A stretch of 64,000 nt of DNA from Pseudomonas atagonensis (GTDB lineage Bacteria; Pseudomonadota; Gammaproteobacteria; Pseudomonadales; Pseudomonadaceae). The notes under the pieces were generated by a model, which was not told the DNA's origin, made no database searches, and was given only the letters and a program-made list of their open reading frames with translations. The position numbers and the translations under genes are program-made. Where the stretch lies: positions 90,852 through 154,851 of the forward strand of contig NZ_VXCA01000023.1 in assembly GCF_011369485.1 (NCBI RefSeq), written 5' to 3'. Positions 26,480 to 36,788 of this stretch are shown here, in pieces; the stretch's first letter is position 1, and each line of letters opens with the position of its first letter.

Positions 26480-26872
26480 ATGTCGGCGACTCAAAATTAC
26501 GGCACTGGCCGTCGCAAGACCGCAACCGCACGCGTTTTCCTGCGTCCGGGTACTGGTAACATCTCCATCAACAACCGCTCCCTGGACTCGTTCTTCGGCC
26601 GCGAAACTGCCCGCATGGTAGTTCGTCAGCCGCTGGAACTGACCGAGACTGTCGAGAAGTTCGACATCTACGTCACTGTCATCGGCGGTGGTGTAAGTGG
26701 TCAAGCTGGCGCAATCCGCCACGGTATCACTCGCGCTCTGATGGACTACGACGAAACCCTGCGTAGCGCTCTGCGCAAAGCTGGCTTCGTTACTCGCGAC
26801 GCCCGTGAAGTTGAACGTAAGAAAGTTGGTCTGCGTAAAGCGCGTAAGCGTCCGCAGTACTCGAAGCGTTAA
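26480..26872 (+). CDS. rpsI: 30S ribosomal protein S9
   Basis: 130 residues, starting [20 protein letters not shown], with the family's [15 protein letters not shown] motif and the basic C-terminus KRPQYSKR whose last residues reach the P-site tRNA. Standard length; operon partner of rplM. Confidence 0.99.
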   Translation: MSATQNYGTGRRKTATARVFLRPGTGNISINNRSLDSFFGRETARMVVRQPLELTETVEKFDIYVTVIGGGVSGQAGAIRHGITRALMDYDETLRSALRKAGFVTRDAREVERKKVGLRKARKRPQYSKR

Positions 26873-26889
26873 TTTCGCTTCCACGTTCA

Positions 26890-26930
26890 AAAAGAACGCC
26901 CGATTCCTCACGGAACCGGGCGTTTTTTTA
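26890..26930 (+). terminator. Intrinsic terminator of rplM-rpsI
   Basis: AACGCCCG and CGGGCGTT pair (26895-26902 with 26917-26924), followed by TTTTTT. An A-rich stretch precedes it. Confidence 0.93.
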
Positions 26931-27142
26931 TGCCTGCGATTTATCAAAAGAATTGCGCTGTGACAACTTGCCACATTCGTAGACCCCCTATACTGCAAGG
27001 CTTGAGGGTAAGAGCTCCGGGTAATTCCCTTGTCAGAATTGGGGCTTTTCATTACCATCTCGGCAAAATTTTTATAAGTAACATTGATTTATTTAGTAGA
27101 TGCCTGATTTAACAGGCCACAAAGCTGATGGGAGAGGACTGA

Positions 27143-27736
27143 ATGAGCAATGACGGCGTGAATGCAGGCCGGCGTCGCTTCTTGGTAGCAGCCACATCCG
27201 TGGTGGGTGCTGCAGGAGCGGTGGGGGCTGCGGTCCCGTTCGTGGGGTCATGGTTTCCCAGTGCCAAGGCGAAAGCCGCTGGTGCACCGGTGAAAGTGAA
27301 TGTCAGCAAGATCGAGCCAGGACAGCAGATGATTGCTGAGTGGCGCGGCCAGCCGGTATTCATTGTCCGCCGTACTGCGGAAATCCTGGGGAATCTCAAG
27401 AAGATCGAGGGCCAGCTCTCCGATCCAACTTCGAAAAACTCCACGCAACCCACCTATGTCGACCCTGAAGTGCGATCGATCAAGCCGGAAATTCTGCTGC
27501 TGATCGGGATCTGCACACACTTGGGTTGCTCTCCGACCTTCCGTCCCGAAGTGGCACCTGCGGATCTGGGTAAAGACTGGGTAGGCGGTTATTTCTGCCC
27601 TTGCCACGGTTCCCACTACGATCTGGCTGGCCGCGTCTACAAGTCGCAACCTGCGCCTTTGAACCTGCCAGTTCCCCCGCATTCCTATGAGACCGATGAC
27701 CTGATTGTCATTGGCGTCGATACGGAGAAAGCGTGA
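27143..27736 (+). CDS. petA: Cytochrome bc1 complex, Rieske iron-sulfur subunit
   Basis: 197 residues. A Tat-like twin arginine segment (GRRRFLVAATSVVGAAGAV) near residue 10 forms the membrane anchor. The 2Fe-2S Rieske site comprises CTHLGCSP (124-131) and CPCHGSHYD (152-160). It takes electrons from ubiquinol at the periplasmic side of the inner membrane and passes them to cytochrome c1. First gene of petABC; its stop overlaps the start of petB. The 140-bp region before it is AT-richer and is the probable promoter. Confidence 0.98.
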   Translation: MSNDGVNAGRRRFLVAATSVVGAAGAVGAAVPFVGSWFPSAKAKAAGAPVKVNVSKIEPGQQMIAEWRGQPVFIVRRTAEILGNLKKIEGQLSDPTSKNSTQPTYVDPEVRSIKPEILLLIGICTHLGCSPTFRPEVAPADLGKDWVGGYFCPCHGSHYDLAGRVYKSQPAPLNLPVPPHSYETDDLIVIGVDTEKA

Positions 27737-28947
27737 TGAGCAAGTTCATGGATTGGGTTGATGCGCGCTTTCCCGCCACCAAGATGTGGGAAGACCATCT
27801 CAGCAAGTATTACGCTCCAAAAAACTTCAACTTCTTCTACTTCTTCGGCTCGCTGGCCCTGCTGGTGCTGGTCAACCAGATCGTCACCGGCGTCTGGCTG
27901 ACGATGAGCTACACCCCGTCGGCAGAAGAAGCGTTTGCCTCTGTCGAATACATCATGCGCGACGTCGAGTACGGCTCGATCCTGCGTCTGCTGCACTCGA
28001 CCGGCGCCTCGGCGTTCTTCATCGTCGTTTATCTGCACATGTTCCGTGGCTTGCTCTACGGTTCGTACCAGAAACCACGTGAACTGGTCTGGGTGTTCGG
28101 CATGCTGATCTACCTGGCGCTGATGGCCGAAGCCTTCATGGGTTATCTGTTGCCGTGGGGCCAGATGTCCTACTGGGGCGCCCAAGTGATCATCTCGCTG
28201 TTCGGCGCGATTCCAGTCATCGGCAACGACCTGACTCAGTGGATTCGTGGTGACTACCTGATTTCCGGGATCACCCTGAACCGCTTCTTCGCCCTGCACG
28301 TCGTGGCTCTGCCAATCGTGATTCTCGGTCTGGTGGTGCTGCACATTCTGGCGCTGCATGAAGTGGGTTCGAACAACCCTGATGGCGTCGACATCAAGAA
28401 GCACAAAGACGAGAACGGCATCCCGCTGGATGGCATTGCCTTCCACCCGTACTACACCGTGAAAGACATTGTCGGTGTCGTGGTATTCCTGTTTATCTTC
28501 TGCTTTATCGTGTTCTTCTTCCCGGAAATGGGCGGCTACTTCCTCGAAAAACCGAACTTCGAGCAAGCCAACCCCTTCAAGACGCCTGAGCATATTGCGC
28601 CGGTCTGGTACTTCACACCGTTCTACGCAATCCTGCGTGCAGTTCCTGACAAACTCATGGGCGTTATCGCCATGGGCGCGGCGATTGCGGTGCTGTTCGT
28701 GCTGCCGTGGCTCGACCGCAGTCCGGTCAAGTCGATGCGCTATAAAGGCTGGATGAGCAAAATCTGGCTGGTGGTGTTCTGCATTTCCTTCGTGATCCTC
28801 GGCATTCTCGGTGTTCTGGCGCCGACTCCGGAGCGCACGTTGCTGTCGCAGGTGTGTACTTTCCTGTACTTCGCCTACTTCATTCTGATGCCTTTCTACA
28901 CCAGGCTCGAGAAGACCAAACCGGTTCCGGAAAGGGTGACTGGCTGA
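27736..28947 (+). CDS. petB: Cytochrome bc1 complex, cytochrome b
   Basis: 403 residues from the ATG overlapping the petA stop (a GTG one codon earlier is possible). It has eight hydrophobic helices, paired heme-binding His residues in HSTGASAFFIVVYLHM and RFFALHVVALP, the quinol-site PEW-equivalent motif within APVWYFTPFYAILR, and GSLALLVLVNQIVTG. Forms the Q-cycle core of complex III in the inner membrane. Confidence 0.98.
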   Translation: MSKFMDWVDARFPATKMWEDHLSKYYAPKNFNFFYFFGSLALLVLVNQIVTGVWLTMSYTPSAEEAFASVEYIMRDVEYGSILRLLHSTGASAFFIVVYLHMFRGLLYGSYQKPRELVWVFGMLIYLALMAEAFMGYLLPWGQMSYWGAQVIISLFGAIPVIGNDLTQWIRGDYLISGITLNRFFALHVVALPIVILGLVVLHILALHEVGSNNPDGVDIKKHKDENGIPLDGIAFHPYYTVKDIVGVVVFLFIFCFIVFFFPEMGGYFLEKPNFEQANPFKTPEHIAPVWYFTPFYAILRAVPDKLMGVIAMGAAIAVLFVLPWLDRSPVKSMRYKGWMSKIWLVVFCISFVILGILGVLAPTPERTLLSQVCTFLYFAYFILMPFYTRLEKTKPVPERVTG

Positions 28948-29729
28948 TGAAAAAGTTATTTTTTGCTCTGATTTTTGCTGCGCTGCCAGTCCTGTCTTTT
29001 GCTGCTGAGCATGGTGGTCCGGAACTGGAAAAAGTCGATATCGACGTCTCCGACAAAGCCGCTCTGCAGGATGGCGCGCGTACCTTTGCCAACTATTGCA
29101 TGGGTTGCCACAGTGCCAAGTTCCAGCGTTACGAGCGTGTTGCCGATGACTTGGGTATCCCGCACGAACTGATGCTGGAAAAACTGGTGTTCACTGGGGC
29201 CAAGATCGGCGATCACATGAACATCGGCATGCAGCCGGCCGACGCCAAGACCTGGTTCGGTGCGGCGCCGCCGGATCTGACGCTGGTGGCGCGGGTTCGC
29301 GGTACCGACTGGCTCTACGGCTACCTGCGTTCGTTCTACGAAGATCCGGCGCGTCCATGGGGCGTGAACAACAAGGTCTTCCCGAACGTCGGCATGCCTA
29401 ACGTTCTGGTCGGCCTGCAGGGTCGTCAGGTGGTCGGCTGCAAGCAGGTGCAGATCGTTGAAGATGGCAAGAAGCAATATGATCCGCTGACCGGTACGCC
29501 GCTGACTCATGAGGCGTGCGATCAGCTGACCATCGTGCCGAAGTCCGGTGCTCTGAATGCAGAGCAGTTCGATGAGAAGGTCAAGAATCTGGTAACCTTC
29601 CTGGCTTACTCGGCTAACCCGGTTAAGCTGCAACATCAGCGCATCGGTACTTACGTCTTGCTGTACCTGGCGTTCTTCTTTGTGTTCGCCTACCTGCTCA
29701 AGCGTGAATACTGGAAAGACGTGCACTGA
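28947..29729 (+). CDS. petC: Cytochrome bc1 complex, cytochrome c1
   Basis: 260 residues beginning MKKLFFALIFAALPVLSFAA, a cleavable secretion signal; longer upstream frames are just read-through from petB. Heme c site CMGCH at 51-55, with the likely axial Met in NIGMQPAD-type context. A C-terminal helix (YVLLYLAFFFVFAYLL) anchors it. The ATG overlaps the petB stop by one base, so translation is coupled. Confidence 0.97.
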   Translation: MKKLFFALIFAALPVLSFAAEHGGPELEKVDIDVSDKAALQDGARTFANYCMGCHSAKFQRYERVADDLGIPHELMLEKLVFTGAKIGDHMNIGMQPADAKTWFGAAPPDLTLVARVRGTDWLYGYLRSFYEDPARPWGVNNKVFPNVGMPNVLVGLQGRQVVGCKQVQIVEDGKKQYDPLTGTPLTHEACDQLTIVPKSGALNAEQFDEKVKNLVTFLAYSANPVKLQHQRIGTYVLLYLAFFFVFAYLLKREYWKDVH

Positions 29730-29753
29730 TACGCTTCAAGCATTGCTGTTAAT

Positions 29754-29842
29754 CGCGCGCGCCCAAGGGCGTCTCCGATAACGCAGCGTCTGGTCAGCCA
29801 GATGTGCGGGAGGCGCCCTCTGGGCGCGCGCGTTTTTCCGGT
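29754..29842 (+). terminator. Large hairpin terminator between petC and sspA
   Basis: Sequence at 29754-29776 (CGCGCGCGCCCAAGGGCG...) pairs with 29809-29836 (...GCGCCCTCTGGGCGCGCGCG) with few mismatches around a loop of about 30 bases, followed by TTTTT. It likely ends petABC transcription before the sspA ribosome site. Confidence 0.75.
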
Positions 29843-29874
29843 TCCAATCATTTCAACAAGCGAGGAGGATCGCC

Positions 29875-30492
29875 ATGGGCGTGACCAATCGGTTGGCCTG
29901 TTACTCCGACCCCGCCGACCACTATTCCCACCGAGTGCGCATCGTGCTTGCAGAGAAGGGTGTCAGCGCCGAAATCATTTATGTGGAGGCTGGTCGTCAG
30001 CCGCCTAAACTGATTGAGGTGAACCCTTACGGCAGTCTGCCCACGCTGGTCGATCGCGACCTGGCGTTGTGGGAGTCGACCGTCGTGATGGAGTATCTGG
30101 ATGAGCGTTACCCGCATCCGCCATTGATGCCGGTTTACCCGGTGGCGCGTGCCAACAGCCGACTGCTGATTCACCGTATTCAGCGCGACTGGTGTGGTCT
30201 GGTGGATCTGATTCTGGATCCCAAGTCCAAGGAAGCTGCGCGTGTCGTGGCGCGTAAGGAATTGCGTGAAAGCCTGACCGGCGTGTCGCCGCTGTTTGCC
30301 GACAAGCCGTTTTTCCTCAGTGAGGAACAAAGTCTGGTGGATTGCTGCCTATTGCCAATACTCTGGCGTTTGCCGATTTTGGGTATTGAACTGCCGCGGC
30401 CGGCCAAGCCGCTGCTTGATTATATGGAGCGCCAGTTTGCGCGTGAGGCTTTCCAGGCGAGTCTGTCTGGTGTCGAACGCGACATGCGCTAA
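29875..30492 (+). CDS. sspA: Stringent starvation protein A
   Basis: 205 residues with a glutathione-S-transferase-like fold: thioredoxin-like N-domain ([20 protein letters not shown], residues 6-25) and helical C-domain. The N-terminal site lacks the usual GST catalytic residue, as in SspA, which instead binds RNA polymerase and alters promoter choice under starvation. The [19 protein letters not shown] segment and the sspB partner 16 bases downstream confirm the identity. Confidence 0.96.
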   Translation: MGVTNRLACYSDPADHYSHRVRIVLAEKGVSAEIIYVEAGRQPPKLIEVNPYGSLPTLVDRDLALWESTVVMEYLDERYPHPPLMPVYPVARANSRLLIHRIQRDWCGLVDLILDPKSKEAARVVARKELRESLTGVSPLFADKPFFLSEEQSLVDCCLLPILWRLPILGIELPRPAKPLLDYMERQFAREAFQASLSGVERDMR

Positions 30493-30508
30493 GGCTTAAG
30501 GAGCCGCT

Positions 30509-30922
30509 ATGAACTCCAGTCGACCTTATCTGGTCCGCGCGCTCTACGAGTGGATTGTGGATAACGATTGCACCCCGCACATGCTGGTCAATTCCGAGTA
30601 CCCGGCAGTGCAGGTGCCACAGGGTTTCGCCAGTGACGGGCAGATTGTCCTGAACATTTCGCCTAGCGCCGTGCGTCACTTGCACATGGACAACGACGTA
30701 GTGACCTTCGAAGGTCGCTTCGGTGGCGTTCCGCACAGTCTGTACGTACCGATCGCTGCGATTCTCGGGATCTACGCCCGGGAAAACGGTCAGGGCATGG
30801 TGTTTGATCTCGAGTCGCCGATGGATGACGAGGACGAGATCGAGCCGGATGACGACTTGCCGCCACCGGACAGCGAGCCGCCGCGACCAAGCGGCCGGCC
30901 AAGTCTCAAAGTGGTGAAGTAA
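30509..30922 (+). CDS. sspB: ClpXP adaptor SspB
   Basis: 137 residues: a folded domain of about 110 residues starting SSRPYLVRALYEWIVDNDCT, then a flexible acidic/proline-rich linker (DDEDEIEPDDDLPPPD), and a short C-terminal tail RPSLKVVK matching the ClpX-binding XB motif (LKVVK). It delivers ssrA-tagged proteins to ClpXP. Operon partner of sspA. Confidence 0.96.
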   Translation: MNSSRPYLVRALYEWIVDNDCTPHMLVNSEYPAVQVPQGFASDGQIVLNISPSAVRHLHMDNDVVTFEGRFGGVPHSLYVPIAAILGIYARENGQGMVFDLESPMDDEDEIEPDDDLPPPDSEPPRPSGRPSLKVVK

Positions 30923-30923
30923 T

Positions 30924-30955
30924 AAAAAAGGCGATCCGGATGGATCGCCTTTTTT
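30924..30955. terminator. Bidirectional intrinsic terminator after sspB
   Basis: AAAAAAGGCGATCC and GGATCGCCTTTTTT form a long stem with GGAT loop; A- and T-runs flank both sides, serving sspAB and the convergent dolP operon. Confidence 0.95.
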
Positions 30956-30973
30956 GTGTCTGTTCGTTGCGTA

Positions 30974-32169
<1,196 letters not shown>

Positions 32170-32246
32170 TCAGCACATGAATGTGCAGCCCGCAAAGCAA
32201 AGAGCAAAAGTTGTCGGGTGAAATTGTCCGGATCGGGTGCAGGCGA

Positions 32247-32609
32247 TCAACTGTCGAAAGCATTCTGCAACCAGTTCAGCTGATTCGGATGGCTGTCGAT
32301 GGCCACCACGTCGAAGCGGCAGGGGGAATTGGCCCAACGCGACTCGCGCTGAAGAAAATACTGTGCAGCGAAAATCAGTTTCTGCTGTTTGCGCTCATCG
32401 ATGCTAGCGAGCGCGCCACCCCATTGGGTGTTTTTTCTGTAGCGGACTTCAACGAATACTACTGTATCGCCATCAAGCATGACCAGATCAAGCTCGCCGC
32501 GTTTGCATAACCAGTTCTGCGCCAGCAGGCGCAGACCCTGGGCTTGCAGATGCTCGAGCGCCTGACGCTCGGCATCCTTGCCGCTTTGCGAGCGTGACCT
32601 GTCGGGCAT
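32247..32609 (-). CDS. yraN: UPF0102 protein YraN
   Basis: 120 residues from the ATG giving MPDRSRSQSGKDAERQALEH. It has the family's nuclease-like core: GKDAERQALEHL, CKRGELDLVMLDGDTVVFVE and VRYRKNTQWGGA, resembling Holliday-junction resolvase/restriction endonuclease folds (E...D..E-x-K type). The biochemical role is unclear. The start overlaps the lpoA stop by one base, so translation is coupled. Confidence 0.92.
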   Translation of the reverse strand: MPDRSRSQSGKDAERQALEHLQAQGLRLLAQNWLCKRGELDLVMLDGDTVVFVEVRYRKNTQWGGALASIDERKQQKLIFAAQYFLQRESRWANSPCRFDVVAIDSHPNQLNWLQNAFDS

Positions 32610-34420
32610 CAGCGAGGAGTGTCCGGCAGGCGCTGAACCTGACCACTGACGAACTGCGCCCAAGGCAACTGACGTACAACGCGCTGGGTCTGGGTCATGC
32701 CGAGGCTGCCCGATTCACCGTCAATGCGGCTGTCCGGCAGGGCTTTGAGCTGGCCCAGACGCGGTGCCAGTCGATAGGCGTCCACGCCCATGGCATACAG
32801 GCGGCCGAGGCTGCCTGCCGCTTGCGGCCACTGTGCTACCACTTGCTGACGCAGTGGGTCGCTGGTTTCCAGCAGCCATGGGGTTTCGCAGAAGCGAATG
32901 CCGTTCATGTCGTTGTACTGGTTCACGTCGCCGCTGGCGCTGTACACGTGGGAGGTCGCGTAAACCGGAACGTCACCGGCGTACTGGAAGTTCAGGGTTG
33001 GTTTGATCTGTTGCGCCTGTTGCGGGGTCGCAGCGAGGAAGATGAACTCGATGTCCTGACGACGCGAAGGCTGTGCGGCAACGTTGGTGCCGGCCGCGTT
33101 CTGCAGGCTCTTGGCACGGGCTTCACTTTGGCGCAGCTGGAACATGTCGGCGATCTGCTGAGCCAGTTGCACGGGCTGATCAACACGTTCGGTGGCAACG
33201 ATGCTGCCACCATTGGCTTGCCAGTCCTGGCTGAACGCACGCAACACACGGTCGCCCCATTCGCCTTTCGGCACCATGATGGCGGCGCGGTGCAGGCCAT
33301 CGGCACGAGCGCGACGGGACACTTCACGAGCTTCGTCTTCAGCGGCCAGGCCAAACTGGAACAATTGCGCCGGGCCTTGATCGCCTTCGCTGTAGTTCAG
33401 CGCCAGCGTGGTGATCGGCAATTGCGGACGAGTGCTCAGTTGTTTGACCAGCGGTTTTTCCAGCGGACCGACGACCAGTTGCACGCCATCAGCCTGGGCC
33501 TTGCGATAGAACTCGTCCATCGAAGTCAGTTTCGAGCTGTCGTAAAACTGGATGGCTGGCGGTTGCTGACCGGCCTGTTGGGCCTGGTAGTGCGCCGCCA
33601 TGAAACCTTCGCGCAGCGCTTTGCCGACCGAGGCCAATGGGCCGTCTTGCGGCAGCAACAGGGCGATTTTGCTCAGTGGCTGGCTCGCCAGCTCCTTGAG
33701 TTTGGTCAGCGGCAACGGCAGGTTGATCGCGGCCGGGTGCTTTGGATTCTGTTTGCGCCAGTTGTCGATCGCGGCTTGTTGCTGCTCCAGCGTACCAGCC
33801 GTTTTCACGGCCATCGCCAGACCCATCCAGCCGCCGAGGTCATCGGTGGTATTGGGTTGCAGTTGATCGGTCGGCAGCGAGGCGATCAGCGTCCAGATCG
33901 CTTCGTGGTTCTTGCTCGCGGCTTCGCCTTGCAGCATCGGTGCAATGAAGATGCGCTCGCGGGCGGCAGCCAGTGTCTGGCCATCGGCTTCAAGGGCGCG
34001 GGCGTGAACGGTGCCGGTGCGTACTTGCTGCTCTTCAGGCATTTCACCCAAATGTTGCAGGCTTGGGTGGCTCAGCGCCGTCAGCGCTGCTTTCGGCTGG
34101 TTGCGGGTCATGGCCAGCTCGGCGGACAGGGTGCTGGCAAAAATCTGCTGGCCGGGCTTCAGTTGCTCCATCGGCACTTGTTGCAGGATTTGCGCGGACT
34201 GTCCGGCATTGCCCTGACGATAAGCCAGGTCGGCTGCGCTCAGGCGCAACAGGGCGGCTTTTTCCGGCGTCTTCGCCTGGCTGGCCTGTTCGAGCAGTTG
34301 CTCGATGCTGGCATCCGGGGTCCGTGGAAGTTCGCCAAGGCTGGAGGAAGGGGAGCTGGCGCAAGCCGCCAACAGGGCAGCGAGGCAGAGGGCAGTGAAC
34401 AGCCGCAGGCAAGCGATCAT
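32609..34420 (-). CDS. lpoA: Penicillin-binding protein activator LpoA
   Basis: 603 residues. Lipoprotein signal MIACLRLFTALCLAALLAAC with lipobox LAAC. The N-terminal half (about 30-260) is TPR-like and helical; the C-terminal half (about 270-590) is a periplasmic-binding-protein-like module (KIALLLPQDGPLASVGKALR). It stimulates PBP1A from the outer membrane. It is divergent from rsmI, the usual order. Confidence 0.94.
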   Translation of the reverse strand: MIACLRLFTALCLAALLAACASSPSSSLGELPRTPDASIEQLLEQASQAKTPEKAALLRLSAADLAYRQGNAGQSAQILQQVPMEQLKPGQQIFASTLSAELAMTRNQPKAALTALSHPSLQHLGEMPEEQQVRTGTVHARALEADGQTLAAARERIFIAPMLQGEAASKNHEAIWTLIASLPTDQLQPNTTDDLGGWMGLAMAVKTAGTLEQQQAAIDNWRKQNPKHPAAINLPLPLTKLKELASQPLSKIALLLPQDGPLASVGKALREGFMAAHYQAQQAGQQPPAIQFYDSSKLTSMDEFYRKAQADGVQLVVGPLEKPLVKQLSTRPQLPITTLALNYSEGDQGPAQLFQFGLAAEDEAREVSRRARADGLHRAAIMVPKGEWGDRVLRAFSQDWQANGGSIVATERVDQPVQLAQQIADMFQLRQSEARAKSLQNAAGTNVAAQPSRRQDIEFIFLAATPQQAQQIKPTLNFQYAGDVPVYATSHVYSASGDVNQYNDMNGIRFCETPWLLETSDPLRQQVVAQWPQAAGSLGRLYAMGVDAYRLAPRLGQLKALPDSRIDGESGSLGMTQTQRVVRQLPWAQFVSGQVQRLPDTPR

Positions 34421-34630
34421 GTAAGTGTTCCTGATACTCGATCAAATTAGCGTGGAATTGTACCCAAGCACTGGCCGGGGCGCGATGTTGCTGGCGTGAA
34501 TCAGTCAATTTAGCTGGAGTAAATGTTGCGGCGCGGCTGGGTTATGCACAAAACCGGGGTGGCCCGGAACGCATCGCAAGCCTCGTGACGCGTTACAATG
34601 CCGGCTTTTACCGTTCATGAGGTGTGCGCT

Positions 34631-35503
34631 TTGACTGCTCCAGGTCCTTCGAATTCCGCTGCTGGCTCGCTTTATGTGGTGGCGACGCCCATCGGCAACC
34701 TGGACGACATCAGCGCCCGGGCACTGAAAATTCTCCGTGAAGTGGCATTGATTGCTGCCGAGGACACGCGTCACTCGGCGCGACTGATGCAGCACTTCGG
34801 GATTGCCACGCCGCTGGCGGCTTGCCACGAGCACAACGAACGAGATGAAGGTAGCCGCTTTATTACCCGTCTGCTGGCGGGCGATAACGTCGCGTTGATT
34901 TCCGATGCCGGCACGCCGCTGATTTCCGATCCAGGCTATCACCTGGTGCGTCAGGCCCGCGCTGCCGGGATCAATGTGGTGCCGGTGCCGGGTGCCTGCG
35001 CGCTGATCGCGGCGCTGTCGGCTGCAGGTCTACCGTCCGATCGCTTTATCTTCGAAGGGTTTCTGCCGGCCAAGTCGGTTGGGCGCAAGGCGCGCCTGGA
35101 GGCTGTTAAAGAAGAGCCGCGCACACTGATTTTCTACGAAGCCCCGCATCGCATCCTCGAATGTTTGCAAGATATGGAGGCGGTGTTTGGCGGTGAGCGT
35201 CAGGCCTTGCTCGCGCGCGAGATCACCAAAACCTTCGAAACGCTCAAGGGCCTGCCGCTGGCCGAGTTGCGTGCGTTCGTCGAGTCCGACAGCAATCAGC
35301 AGCGCGGGGAGTGCGTGGTGCTGGTGGCTGGCTGGACGCCGCCGGAGTCGGAAGATGCGGTCAGCAGTGAGGCCATGCGTGTGCTCAATCTGTTGCTCGA
35401 AGAGATGCCACTCAAGCGTGCCGCCGCGTTGGCTGCGCAGATCACCGGTGAGCGCAAAAACGTCCTGTACCAGGTCGCGCTGGATAAACAGAAAGACGTG
35501 TAA
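34631..35503 (+). CDS. rsmI: 16S rRNA (cytidine-1402-2'-O)-methyltransferase
   Basis: 290 residues. I chose the TTG start because GAGG lies 6 bases before it and the following TAPG...GSLYVVATPIGNLDDI matches the family; longer upstream frames do not. Tetrapyrrole-methylase fold with GTPLISDPGYHLV and PSDRFIFEGFLPAKS motifs. It methylates C1402 in the decoding centre with RsmH, whose gene lies 2 kb downstream. Confidence 0.95.
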   Translation: MTAPGPSNSAAGSLYVVATPIGNLDDISARALKILREVALIAAEDTRHSARLMQHFGIATPLAACHEHNERDEGSRFITRLLAGDNVALISDAGTPLISDPGYHLVRQARAAGINVVPVPGACALIAALSAAGLPSDRFIFEGFLPAKSVGRKARLEAVKEEPRTLIFYEAPHRILECLQDMEAVFGGERQALLAREITKTFETLKGLPLAELRAFVESDSNQQRGECVVLVAGWTPPESEDAVSSEAMRVLNLLLEEMPLKRAAALAAQITGERKNVLYQVALDKQKDV

Positions 35504-35572
35504 GCCGTCGCCCATAACGGTCTTGAGGCTATTAGCGCTTGTTCTTCGGCCGCTCTGCCGTTAACCTGCGCG

Positions 35573-35932
35573 GCGGAGAGTCGATCGGACAGTCGCTGCC
35601 CTCTATGAAAATTAGGGGGGGGAGGAAAGTCCGGGCTCCATAGGGCGAAGTGCCAGGTAATGCCTGGGAGGCGTGAGCCTACGGAAAGTGCCACAGAAAA
35701 TAACCGCCTAAGCGCGCAAGCGCCGGTAAGGGTGAAAAGGTGCGGTAAGAGCGCACCGCACGTCTGGCAACAGTTCGTGGCTAGGTAAACCCCACTTGGA
35801 GCAAGACCAAATAGGGTCCCAAGGCGTGGCCCGCGCTGGGACCGGGTAGGTTGCTAAAGATGTCCAGTGATGGCCATCGTAGACGAATGACTGTTCAAGA
35901 CAGAACCCGGCTTACAGATCGACTCTCCACCT
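35573..35932 (+). ncRNA. rnpB: RNase P RNA (class A)
   Basis: The ends pair as helix P1 (GGAGAGTCGATC at 35575-35586 with GATCGACTCTCC at 35917-35928). Conserved blocks of bacterial type A RNase P RNA are present: GAGGAAAGTCCGGGCTCCATAG near 35622-35643, CAGAAAATAACCGCC near 35694, the GGTAAGGGTGAAAAGGTG segment, and AGACGAATGACTG near 35881. A T-rich run after P1 should terminate it. Note the run of eight G at 35615-35622. Confidence 0.96.
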
Positions 35933-35934
35933 TT

Positions 35935-36228
35935 TTCTTTCCCTGCTTGAATCTAATGGATCAGGGCTGTGTAATATCAGCAGGCCTGCTCTGAAAGTCC
36001 GGCAGCGGCAAATGCAGTAATAGCCATTTCCCACCTTGCTTCAATCAACAGCAGAAGCGCTTTTGTAATACCGAAAAAATCTTACTCTTAACAAATCACT
36101 TTAACTTTCGAGCGCAGCTTTCAGTGCTGCATCAAGTTATAGGTCGAAAGTATCCGCCAGATTGTCGTTACTCCTCCTTTTATGCTCCTAAATCTCCGTT
36201 CTGTAAGGGTTTTCCTTTAATCCGCGCC
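35935..36228. other. Intergenic region without a recognisable gene
   Basis: Roughly 290 bases between rnpB and the mraZ promoter, noticeably more AT-rich than its surroundings. I see no convincing frame, tRNA or strong terminator. Short imperfect repeats such as GCAGCTTTCAGTGCTGC (36113-36129) exist. It may hold extra regulatory sites for the division cluster or a small RNA. Confidence 0.4.
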
Positions 36229-36258
36229 TTGACGGTGTGGTGGGCGCATTCCTATAGT
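36229..36258 (+). promoter_or_regulatory. Sigma70-like promoter of mraZ and the dcw cluster
   Basis: TTGACG (36229-36234) and TATAGT (36253-36258) are separated by 18 bases, a near-consensus housekeeping promoter. The MraZ repeats begin 9 bases after it, so bound MraZ would block the start site. Confidence 0.8.
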
Positions 36259-36266
36259 GTGCGCAA

Positions 36267-36291
36267 GTGGCGGAAAGTGGCATGAAGTGGG
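36267..36291 (+). promoter_or_regulatory. MraZ operator, three direct repeats
   Basis: GTGG occurs at 36267, 36277 and 36287 as GTGGC-GGAAA-GTGGC-ATGAA-GTGGG, an exact 10-base period. MraZ is known to bind three such TGGG-like repeats in front of its own gene and repress the cluster. Position and period match; binding itself is inferred. Confidence 0.85.
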
Positions 36292-36332
36292 TTTTTTGAG
36301 CTCAAAACGATAAAAATTGGAGAAACGCAGAC

Positions 36333-36788
36333 GTGTTTCGCGGAGCTAACGCTATCAGTCTCGACGCAAAGGGCCGTCTCGCCATGCCGAGCCGGTACCG
36401 TGACGAGCTCGATTCGCGCAGTTCCGGCCAATTGATCGTGACCATTGATGCCGTTGATCCGTGTTTGTGTGTCTATCCGCTCGACGAGTGGGAAATTATT
36501 GAAACCAAGTTGCGCGCACTTCCTTCGCTTCGCGAAGAGAACCGTCGCCTTCAGCGTTTATTGATTGGTAATGCCGTCGACCTCGAACTCGACGGCAGTG
36601 GTCGTTTTCTGGTTCCGCCGCGTCTGCGCGAGTACGCCAAACTGGATAAGCGCGCAATGCTGGTAGGCCAACTGAACAAGTTCCAATTGTGGGACGAGGA
36701 TGCATGGAACGCGGTATCTGCCGCTGACCTTGCTGCTATTCAACAACCGGGCGCGATGCCTGATGAACTGCGTGATTTGATCCTGTGA
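36333..36788 (+). CDS. mraZ: Transcriptional regulator MraZ
   Basis: 151 residues from a GTG start with GGAG at 36319-36322. Two SpoVT/AbrB-like DNA-binding repeats, each with the D-x-x-x-R signature: [19 protein letters not shown] and [19 protein letters not shown]. It oligomerises into a ring that binds the direct repeats upstream and represses the division cluster. Its stop overlaps the rsmH start. Confidence 0.97.
   Translation: MFRGANAISLDAKGRLAMPSRYRDELDSRSSGQLIVTIDAVDPCLCVYPLDEWEIIETKLRALPSLREENRRLQRLLIGNAVDLELDGSGRFLVPPRLREYAKLDKRAMLVGQLNKFQLWDEDAWNAVSAADLAAIQQPGAMPDELRDLIL

Noticed and set aside
35615..35622. Run of eight G as a phase-variable site
   Set aside because: It lies in rnpB, a structural RNA, in a region that is G-rich in other pseudomonads; slippage would not switch a protein on or off.
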